From assembly GCA_003542385.1 (NCBI GenBank), contig DPKT01000344.1, forward strand, positions 1 to 6,490: a stretch of 6,490 nt of DNA, given 5' to 3'. Made by a program: the position numbers and the translations under genes. Shown here piece after piece: positions 1 through 5,898 of the stretch (within the stretch, counting starts at the first letter, position 1; each line of letters begins with the position of its first letter). The notes below the pieces were generated by a model that was given only the letters and a program-made list of their open reading frames with translations, ran no database searches and was not told where the DNA came from. The stretch comes from Desulfomicrobium sp. (lineage in GTDB: Bacteria > Desulfobacterota > Desulfovibrionia > Desulfovibrionales > Desulfomicrobiaceae).

Positions 1-147
1 CACCTGATCCGCCGGATTTAGGTATTTGATTGAAAATACAGGATATTCAACGCCATGTCCCGCCGCTTGCACGGCGGTGGCCAGACCCTGGGACCATACC
101 GCGACCGGCGGGATGACATGTCGTCTTTCGTATATTTTCAGGCGCAT
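1..147 (-). CDS. Hypothetical protein, N-terminal fragment (runs off left edge)
   Basis: An open minus-strand frame starts with ATG at 147-145 and stays open for 49 codons to the window edge, so the C-terminus is missing. The translation begins MRLKIYERRHVIPPVAVWSQ and continues with an AVQAAGHGVEYP segment. It looks like a folded alpha/beta protein: hydrophobic strand, helix ending in AAGHGV, then another strand. I do not recognise the family. The AAGHGVEYP turn recalls the start of some Rossmann-like or GT-B glycosyltransferase folds, but that is too little for a call. It begins 16 bp after the stop of the APH/kinase gene on the same strand, so co-transcription is likely. A weak AGGGA ribosome-binding site lies at 162-158, ten bases before the ATG. 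Third codon positions are clearly less GC-rich than in neighbouring genes. This could mean a different origin, a poorly expressed gene, or a chance open frame. Confidence 0.55.
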   Translation of the reverse strand, partial: MRLKIYERRHVIPPVAVWSQGLATAVQAAGHGVEYPVFSIKYLNPADQV

Positions 148-151
148 ATTC

Positions 152-173
152 GCTTCGTCCCTGTCAGCGAAGC
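152..173 (-). other. Small hairpin at gene junction
   Basis: Six-base arms GCTTCG and CGAAGC pair across a ten-base loop. The loop contains the stop codon of the APH/kinase gene and the AGGGA that would serve as ribosome-binding site for the next gene. No run of T follows on either strand, so it is not a classical intrinsic terminator. If real, it could affect translation of the downstream gene. A six-base stem may also be chance. Confidence 0.2.
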
Positions 174-1765
174 CGGCCGGCGATGCGCTCGGCCTGAATT
201 GTTTTCAGGGCGTGGGCCCTGGAAAGCAGAATATGGAGGCAGGATTCTACCGTTTCATCCGTATCGATACGTAGGTATGTATCTTCGGGGTGTGAGTCGA
301 ACCCTTCGTAGCGCTTCTGCATTTCGTCCAGATGGAACAGCCGGGCGTCGGATGCGCCCGGAGACGTGTCGCGCATGGCCAGTCGGCGCTTGAGGGTTGC
401 GGTGGAACAGACGCAATGCGCGAAGACGATGTCCGTCTTGAGGTCGTCGGCCAGTTGGATAGCGGACCGGCGCCATCTGGATTCGGAAAAGGTGGCGTCC
501 AGGACCACGGACGACCCGTTCCGGAGCCGCTCCATAGCCAGGTTGAGGAGTCGGGCGTAGATGCGGCCGCGCAGCAGGGGGCGGTACGGGCCGGCGTCGA
601 TGGGAACCACCGATGCGCCAGGCATCTCCCCGTCCTCCTTGCGGACGGCGTCAGAGGAGAAGAGGGGCATGAACAGCGCCGCCGCGGTCCGTTCGGCCAG
701 GGTCGATTTGCCGGAGGATGGAAGGCCGCAGAAGACCCACAGCGTCGGCCGTCCGAAGGACAGGGCGTAGCGGAAGGCCAGATCCAGGTAGGCTCGGCTG
801 TCGCTTTGCAGGAGGGCGCGTCGATCCTCGTCCGCCTGGTCCATGGACATGCAGGAGACCTTGAGCCTGACCAGGGCGCGGTATGCGGCGTAGAAATCCA
901 GCAGCGCGTAGACCTCGGGGTCGGACGCCGCCCGGGCGTAGAACGCGACGAGGCTGCGGGCGGCCTCCGCGAACCCCAGGCGATCCAGGTCCATCTTCAG
1001 GAAGGCCAGGTCCAGGGCCGTGTCGCCGTACCGGAAGCGGTCGTTGAACTCGATGCAGTCGATGATCTGAATGCCTTCGTGAAGGTAGACGTGGTCAGCG
1101 CGCAGGTCCCCGTGGCCGTCCCTGATCCTACCGCTGCGCACGCGGTGCCGGAAGAGGTCCTGGTGGTCCTGCCAGAACGCGCGGCTGACCTGCCGGATGA
1201 ACTCCCATTTGTCCGCGTCCAGTAGACCGGGGACATATGGACCGATCTGCTCGAAGTTCTCCTCCATGTTGAAGCGGATGAGTTCCGGGTCGCCGAAGCC
1301 GTCGATGTCCGGACTGCGCAGGGCTCCGGCGTGGAAGGCCGCCAGGACCCGGCCGAGGTCCTCCAGCCGGTCGTCATTGAACGTCCCCGATTCCAGGAGG
1401 TGCGCCAGGTTCGCCTCTTCGGGCAACTGCCGCATCTTCACCGCGTACTCGACGACGCGTCCCCCGGGCCCGAAGGACAGCCTGCCGTCGTCCTCGTGGA
1501 TGTCGACCACACCGGCATAGACGCCGGTGCTCAGGCGGCTGTTGAGTTCGGCCTCGCGTAGGCAGAAACGCCTGCGTTCCCCGAGGTCGCGGAAGTCCAG
1601 AAAACCGAGGTTTTTGGGTTTCTTCAGCTTGTAGGCCCACTGTCCGGTCAGGAGGACCGAGGAAATGTGCGTCTGCCTGATTTCGATCCCTGACACCTCG
1701 TGGGGGTAGAAAGCGGGATCGGACATGGCCAGCACGATGGCGTCGAGTCTGGAGGGTGGGTTCAT
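164..1765 (-). CDS. Bifunctional APH-like phosphotransferase / P-loop kinase fusion protein
   Basis: This 533-residue cytoplasmic protein has no signal peptide or membrane segment. The N-terminal half (about 20-300) is an aminoglycoside-phosphotransferase-like kinase fold. It has a probable ATP-binding lysine in YKLKKP (45-50), a catalytic loop HGDLRADH (218-225, putative base D220) and a metal-site region IDCIEF (D236). Position 225, usually Asn in HGDxxxxN, is His. The C-terminal half (about 340-533) is a P-loop kinase: Walker A GLPSSGKST (347-355), a Walker-B-like VVLDATF (420-426) and an Arg-rich segment around 430-433 and 460-461. The order matches the family annotated as bifunctional aminoglycoside phosphotransferase/ATP-binding protein (COG2187 plus COG0645). 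Its substrate is, to my knowledge, unknown, and the name does not imply antibiotic resistance. The start at 1765 has a well-spaced AAGGGAGA site, and the protein then begins where I expect the family to begin. An in-frame ATG at 1846 would add 27 residues. The downstream partner is the partial gene at the left edge. Confidence 0.88.
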   Translation of the reverse strand: MNPPSRLDAIVLAMSDPAFYPHEVSGIEIRQTHISSVLLTGQWAYKLKKPKNLGFLDFRDLGERRRFCLREAELNSRLSTGVYAGVVDIHEDDGRLSFGPGGRVVEYAVKMRQLPEEANLAHLLESGTFNDDRLEDLGRVLAAFHAGALRSPDIDGFGDPELIRFNMEENFEQIGPYVPGLLDADKWEFIRQVSRAFWQDHQDLFRHRVRSGRIRDGHGDLRADHVYLHEGIQIIDCIEFNDRFRYGDTALDLAFLKMDLDRLGFAEAARSLVAFYARAASDPEVYALLDFYAAYRALVRLKVSCMSMDQADEDRRALLQSDSRAYLDLAFRYALSFGRPTLWVFCGLPSSGKSTLAERTAAALFMPLFSSDAVRKEDGEMPGASVVPIDAGPYRPLLRGRIYARLLNLAMERLRNGSSVVLDATFSESRWRRSAIQLADDLKTDIVFAHCVCSTATLKRRLAMRDTSPGASDARLFHLDEMQKRYEGFDSHPEDTYLRIDTDETVESCLHILLSRAHALKTIQAERIAGRLR

Positions 1766-1770
1766 TGCGG

Positions 1771-1778
1771 TCTCCCTT
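1771..1778 (-). promoter_or_regulatory. Ribosome-binding site for the 1765 start
   Basis: On the minus strand AAGGGAGA stands six bases (counted from GGGAG) before the ATG at 1765-1763. Match and spacing are near optimal, which favours this start over the upstream in-frame ATG at 1846. Confidence 0.7.
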
Positions 1779-1849
1779 TTGGGCGAGCATGCCACGAATG
1801 GCGGTTTCGGTGTACCACAAATACCGCTGCGCGCAAAATTTTCCATGTT

Positions 1850-1855
1850 CTCCTT
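1850..1855 (-). promoter_or_regulatory. Second Shine-Dalgarno sequence before the upstream ATG at 1846
   Basis: A perfect AAGGAG lies on the minus strand only three bases before an in-frame ATG at 1846-1844. The spacing is short for efficient initiation. If used, it would add 27 residues (MENFARSG...) that have no obvious counterpart in the kinase family as I know it. It may be a minor start or chance. Confidence 0.35.
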
Positions 1856-1868
1856 CCGGACGCGCAGT

Positions 1869-1891
1869 CTGTCGTTTCAGGCATTTGACAG
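1869..1891. repeat. Inverted repeat CTGTC-N13-GACAG in divergent promoter region
   Basis: Five-base arms CTGTC (1869-1873) and GACAG (1887-1891) face each other across 13 bases. The right arm overlaps the TTGACA candidate -35 element. A repressor bound here would block the promoter, so it is a possible operator. The arms are short and the arrangement could be chance. Confidence 0.25.
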
Positions 1892-1913
1892 CGCAACGCC
1901 CGGCGTGCATAGG
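1885..1913 (+). promoter_or_regulatory. Candidate sigma-70 promoter for the c-di-GMP enzyme gene
   Basis: A perfect TTGACA -35 hexamer (1885-1890) is followed after 17 bases by CATAGG (1908-1913), which matches TATAAT at three of six positions. Transcription would start near 1920, giving a leader of about 84 nt before the ATG at 2004. The -35 and the spacing are convincing and the -10 is poor, so an activator may be needed or the match may be accidental. I could not pick out an equally good promoter for the leftward gene. Confidence 0.4.
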
Positions 1914-2003
1914 CTGTGCGGGTATCATCCCAGGCGGCCGGAAAATTCGGCGGTTCGAGATTTTTCGTTGCCCGTTCGGCACGTTGAAACTATTGTCATA
2001 CAT

Positions 2004-5000
2004 ATGTCCTACAGTCCGTTCGCCAGCCTGCGCATCCGCACGACCATCGTCCTGACCGCCATTTTCACGGCCATGGGGCTCGCCTGCGTGCTCATGGCCG
2101 GACTCATCATTTCCGACCGCGTCGACGGTTTCGAGCGGGAACTGGCCGCGGCCAACGCGCGTCGCGCCCGCAACGCCCTGCAGCAGGACATGAACAGGAT
2201 CGACGCCCTGCTCAAGGACTGGGCGTGGTGGGACGACACCTACGCCTTCATGCACGAGCCGACGGAAGAGTACGTGGCCAGCAACGTCACCCCTGACGTT
2301 TTCCGCAACCAGCGGCTGAATGCCATGATCTTCGTTTCCGTTTCCGGGGAGATTCTGCACGCGTCCTTCAAGGACTCCGAGAACGGTGAATTCGGCGCTC
2401 CCGTGCCGGGCCTCATCAGATACGTGCAGGAGGCGGTCCGGATGGAAGCCGCTGGGCGTGGATCTGGCGGAGGCACCGCCGTGGCGCAGATCGACGGGAA
2501 GCTCTGGATAGCCGGGAGCAAAACCGTCCTCACCTCTCAAGAGAGCGGGCCGTCCAGGGGCTGGCTGTGGATGATCCAGGAGATCGACACGCCGTACATG
2601 CTCGAACTGAAGCGCCGCACGGAGCTCGATCTGGGCCTCATGGTCGCCTCCGAGAGGGCCCTGCCCGAGGCCATGCGTCCGCTGCACGGGGCTGCGGAAG
2701 CCTTCGACAAGGCCGTGGTTGTTCCGGAGCGGACGAGAATCTGGAGCGGCCTGCTGATCCCCGACGCCGCCGGCGGCGAACCCATCGCCATCATCGCCAA
2801 CGCCCCGCGGGAACTCGCGGTGTATGTAAGTTCGGCCATGAGAAACAGCCTGGCCGTGGTCATCTTTTTCGGGGTCGTCGGCTTTTTCGCCGGTCTCTTC
2901 TTCCTCGACAAGAGCATTCTTTCCCGACTCGCGGACCTGCGTTCTCGTTTGGTGCGGGACGCCCCGGACGCGCAGATCTGCGCCCTGGACGCCAGTTGCG
3001 ACGAGATCGACCAGCTGAGCATGATCACGGACGCGGCCTTCCGGTCCGTGCGCGAGAACGAGCGCTTCCTGGCCGAAGTACTGGCCGTCCTGAAGGTCGG
3101 CGTGATGCTCATCCGCAAACGGGACAAGGTCATCGTCATCGCCAACCGTTACGCCTGCGAACTTCTCGGCAAGACCGAGGAGGAGGTGCTCGGAAGGTCC
3201 TGCCACAAGTTCGTCTGCCCGACGGAATCGGGAAAATGCCCGGTCATCGACCTGGGGCAGGTCTGCGACAACTCCCGGCGGGTGCTGATCGGCCGCGGCG
3301 GGGAGCGCATCGACATCCTCAAGTCCGCCACCACCGTGACGCGCAGCGACGAGGAGTACCTTCTGGAGACGTTTCTGGACATCCGGGAGATGGAGCAGAC
3401 GCGGCGGCTGCTGGAACAGTCCGAGGCCCGTTACCGAGCCATCTTCATGAACACCGGGACGCCCGGCATCCTGATCAACGACGACACGACCATCGCCGTG
3501 GCCAACACGGAGTTCCTCCATCTGGTCGGGGCCACGGAGGAAGACGTTGCCGCGCACCCGTCCTGGATGCGCTTCTTCGTGGAGGAGGACGCCCGGCGCA
3601 TGCTGAACTACCACGTCCGGCGCCGCGAGAGCGAGGACTCGGCCCCGCGCTCCTACGAAGCCCGCCTTGTCGACGCTTCCGGGGGCATGCATTTCGTTCG
3701 CGTCACCGTGGCCCTCATCCCGCGCACGAAGCAGTCCATCGCCTTCTTCCTCGACATCACCGACATGCGCCGCGCCGAGGCCAAACTGCAGGAACTGGCC
3801 TATACCGACGCCCTGACGGGGTTGCCGAACCGGCTCTGCGCACTGGACCGCCTCTCGAGGACCCTGGAGAGCCTGCGCCCCCATTCCGGCAGCCTGGCCG
3901 TGCTGCTCCTGGACCTCGACGACTTCAAGATCGTCAACGACTCCTGGGGCCACGCCGCCGGCGACGTGGTGCTCATGGAGGTCGGACAGCGCCTGGCCTC
4001 GGTGCTGACCACCTCGGAAATGGTCGGCAGGCTCGGCGGCGACGAGTTCATCATCGTTTCGGCCGTGGGCGCCGGGGAGGAAGACTGGGCCGACCTGGCC
4101 AGGCGCCTCATCGAAACCCTGAGCAAGCCCTTCCATCTCGAAGACTCGGAGATTCATCTCGGCGTGAGCGTCGGCATCGCCGTCTTCCCCCGGGACGGGG
4201 AGACGGCCGGGCAACTGGTGCGGTGCGCGGACCTGGCCATGTATCATTCCAAATCGGCGGGAAAGAGCATGTTCCAGTTCCACTCCCCGGAGCTGACCCT
4301 GCACGTGCAGCAGCGCATGGAGATCGAGCGGGAATTGCGCCTGGCCCTGGACGCGGGGGAGATCGAGGCCTTCTATCAGCCCATCATCGACCTGGAGAGC
4401 GGCCGCATCGTCGGGGCCGAGGCCCTGGCGCGCTGGCGCAAACCCGACGGGACGCTGATTCCGCCGGCGGCGTTCATTCCGGTGGCTGAACAGACGAACC
4501 TCATCACCGACATCGACCTCGTCGTGCTCTCCCAGGCCTGCCGACAGGCGCGGTTCTGGAGCGACGAGGGGCACGGCGACCTGCGCGTCTCGTGCAACAT
4601 CTCGGCCCGCCATTTCCAGCGCGGCAACCTGCTGTCGGAGGTGCGCAGGATCCTGGGCGCAAGCGGCCTGCCGGCGGTGCGCCTGACCCTCGAGGTCACG
4701 GAGACGGTCTACATGGAGAACATCGAGCAGGCCCGGACGATCCTCGATTCCCTGCGCGGTCTCGGGGTGTCCACGGCGCTGGACGATTTCGGGACGGGGT
4801 ACTCGTCCCTGTCCTACGTGCGGTCCCTGCATTTCGACGTGCTCAAGATCGACCGGGCCTTCGTCAAGAACCTGCCCGACGAGTCATCCCTGGCCCTGGT
4901 GCGTGCCATGCTCGGCATCGCCGACAGCCTCGGCATCACGCCCCTGGCCGAGGGCATGGAGAACACCGGCCAGTTCGACCTGCTCAAATCCCTGGGGTGC

Positions 5001-5087
5001 CAGTTAGGGCAGGGCTACCTGTTCTCGCCCCCGGTCCCGGCGGACACGTTCGTGGGCCTGCTCGCGCGCCAGGCGCCGACGGACTGA
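2004..5087 (+). CDS. CHASE4-PAS-PAS-GGDEF-EAL sensor, c-di-GMP cyclase/phosphodiesterase
   Basis: This 1027-residue inner-membrane protein should make and/or break cyclic di-GMP in response to a periplasmic signal. In order: TM helix 14-37; periplasmic CHASE4 domain about 40-275 with the hallmark WAWWDDTY (73-80); TM 281-301; HAMP-like linker to about 350 (DEIDQL at 333-338); PAS about 352-460 with a CHKFVCPTESGKC cluster (400-412); a short coiled segment; PAS about 470-590; GGDEF about 595-760; EAL about 770-1022. The cyclase motif GGDEF (678-682), metal ligand D637, and FKIVND and GH motifs are intact. The RxxD inhibitory site is replaced by TTSE (669-672). The EAL domain keeps E806, N865, E897, D927/D928 with FGTGYSS, K948 and E983, so it looks active. 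The ATG at 2004 was chosen because the protein then opens with a TM anchor. Upstream in-frame codons run antisense through the kinase gene, and the ribosome-binding site is weak. The gene stands alone, so effector targets cannot be read from context. Confidence 0.93.
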   Translation: MSYSPFASLRIRTTIVLTAIFTAMGLACVLMAGLIISDRVDGFERELAAANARRARNALQQDMNRIDALLKDWAWWDDTYAFMHEPTEEYVASNVTPDVFRNQRLNAMIFVSVSGEILHASFKDSENGEFGAPVPGLIRYVQEAVRMEAAGRGSGGGTAVAQIDGKLWIAGSKTVLTSQESGPSRGWLWMIQEIDTPYMLELKRRTELDLGLMVASERALPEAMRPLHGAAEAFDKAVVVPERTRIWSGLLIPDAAGGEPIAIIANAPRELAVYVSSAMRNSLAVVIFFGVVGFFAGLFFLDKSILSRLADLRSRLVRDAPDAQICALDASCDEIDQLSMITDAAFRSVRENERFLAEVLAVLKVGVMLIRKRDKVIVIANRYACELLGKTEEEVLGRSCHKFVCPTESGKCPVIDLGQVCDNSRRVLIGRGGERIDILKSATTVTRSDEEYLLETFLDIREMEQTRRLLEQSEARYRAIFMNTGTPGILINDDTTIAVANTEFLHLVGATEEDVAAHPSWMRFFVEEDARRMLNYHVRRRESEDSAPRSYEARLVDASGGMHFVRVTVALIPRTKQSIAFFLDITDMRRAEAKLQELAYTDALTGLPNRLCALDRLSRTLESLRPHSGSLAVLLLDLDDFKIVNDSWGHAAGDVVLMEVGQRLASVLTTSEMVGRLGGDEFIIVSAVGAGEEDWADLARRLIETLSKPFHLEDSEIHLGVSVGIAVFPRDGETAGQLVRCADLAMYHSKSAGKSMFQFHSPELTLHVQQRMEIERELRLALDAGEIEAFYQPIIDLESGRIVGAEALARWRKPDGTLIPPAAFIPVAEQTNLITDIDLVVLSQACRQARFWSDEGHGDLRVSCNISARHFQRGNLLSEVRRILGASGLPAVRLTLEVTETVYMENIEQARTILDSLRGLGVSTALDDFGTGYSSLSYVRSLHFDVLKIDRAFVKNLPDESSLALVRAMLGIADSLGITPLAEGMENTGQFDLLKSLGCQLGQGYLFSPPVPADTFVGLLARQAPTD

Positions 5088-5088
5088 A

Positions 5089-5898
5089 TCAGGCCGGGCG
5101 CCGCACCCATTCCAGCGCCTTATCGAACACGTCGCGTGAGTGCAGCATGGCCACGTGGCTCACGGGCCGCGTCTGCCGCTCATCCCAGCCCTGCAGCCCG
5201 CAGCGCAGGGCGGAATTGGGCAGGACCATGTTGTCGGCCGGGGAATAGAGGGCCAGGCAACGCACGTCGGCCGGGGTCGGCAGGGTGGCGACCCGCATCA
5301 CGGTTTCGCCCCTGTAGGTCAGGTAGCGCCCCAGGGATGAAAGGGCGAATGGGGAGAGCTTGCTGCCTCCGTAGGGCGTGCCGAGGGTGACCAGCGTGCG
5401 GATGCGCGGGTCGGGCGACTGGGCCAGGGCGCAGCGCAGCAGCAGGCCGCCCAGGCTGTGGCCGACGAGGTGCACCGGCCGGTCGGGGTTTTCTTCCAGA
5501 ATTTTCGCCAGGTATGTCGTGAGGTCGGCTACGGTCTCCTCCCACCGCGAGCCCCAGCTGGCGTAGCGGAAGCAGGCCGTGCCGAAGCCTTGGGCGTGCA
5601 GTCGGCGCCGGAACAGAATCCAGGCCCCCGGGTTGTGGAAGAGCCCGTGGACCAGGACGACCAGCGAACTGCCCGGGGTGGGCCTGGACCACAGGCCCGG
5701 CCACAGGCCCAGGGGATGCAGGGCGACGATGACCAGTTCGCTGGCCACGCTGCGCAAGGCCGTCCGCCCGGCCATGGCCAGGAAGGGCGCCAGCGGTCTT
5801 CCCGACTGGTTCGTTTCCTCGTAGCAGTAGAGGGTGTAGGTCAGGAGGGTGACGATGCCGACGAAGCCGACCAGGGCGAGGAGCAGGAAGGTGATCAC
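5089..5898 (-). CDS. Membrane-anchored alpha/beta hydrolase (lipase/esterase-like)
   Basis: This 269-residue predicted serine hydrolase has an N-terminal hydrophobic helix (about 2-21), probably an uncleaved membrane anchor. The alpha/beta fold follows from about 75: oxyanion-hole region LVHGLFHNPGAW (82-93), nucleophile elbow GHSLGG (146-151, S148), and likely acid D222 in YSPADNMV and base H248 in SHVAML. The TLGTPYGGS segment (171-179) is typical of the PGAP1-like/triacylglycerol-lipase group. The likely substrate is an ester or lipid, but the true substrate is unknown. The start is GTG at 5898-5896, forming GTGA with the mutY stop. A longer reading from ATG at 5994 would add 32 residues lying wholly inside mutY in another frame. 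The gene is probably translated by coupling to mutY. Its stop (5091-5089) is one base from the stop of the convergent c-di-GMP gene, leaving no room for a terminator between them. Confidence 0.85.
   Translation of the reverse strand: MITFLLLALVGFVGIVTLLTYTLYCYEETNQSGRPLAPFLAMAGRTALRSVASELVIVALHPLGLWPGLWSRPTPGSSLVVLVHGLFHNPGAWILFRRRLHAQGFGTACFRYASWGSRWEETVADLTTYLAKILEENPDRPVHLVGHSLGGLLLRCALAQSPDPRIRTLVTLGTPYGGSKLSPFALSSLGRYLTYRGETVMRVATLPTPADVRCLALYSPADNMVLPNSALRCGLQGWDERQTRPVSHVAMLHSRDVFDKALEWVRRPA
5895..5898 (-). promoter_or_regulatory. GTGA stop/start overlap (translational coupling)
   Basis: The TGA ending mutY (5897-5895) shares two bases with the GTG starting the hydrolase gene (5898-5896). 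This four-base overlap is typical of co-transcribed, translationally coupled genes and is the main reason for choosing the GTG start. A G-rich stretch (GGCGGGGGTG) just upstream could act as a loose ribosome-binding site. Confidence 0.7.

Noticed and set aside
26..274. Plus-strand open frame of 82 codons at the left edge
   Set aside because: It spans the junction of two minus-strand genes antisense to both, and its sequence lacks a plausible fold. The minus-strand frame at 1-147 reads better.
332..1225. Plus-strand open frame of 297 codons
   Set aside because: It lies antisense to the APH/kinase gene, has biased composition and shows no recognisable motif.
1725..2003. N-terminal extension of the c-di-GMP gene by 93 codons
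   Set aside because: It would overlap the start of the divergent kinase gene and the candidate promoter, and would put unrelated sequence before the TM anchor.
1914..2003. Riboswitch (for example c-di-GMP type) in the leader of the c-di-GMP gene
   Set aside because: About 84 nt of leader, but I could find no convincing paired stems or conserved riboswitch core by eye.
2567..4489. Plus-strand open frame of 640 codons
   Set aside because: It is an out-of-frame reading of the c-di-GMP gene, rich in R, G, H and P, whereas the overlapping frame has clear PAS, GGDEF and EAL motifs.
1374..4832. Minus-strand open frame of 1152 codons antisense to the c-di-GMP gene
   Set aside because: The translation is a low-complexity mix of G, H, R, Q, V and D with no domain. 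It runs through two unrelated genes in wrong frames. It is an expected mirror of GC-rich codon use in the real gene.
5060..5110. Bidirectional terminator at the convergent gene junction
   Set aside because: Two GGCGCC copies could pair across 19 bases, but the stem does not extend and no T-run follows on either strand.
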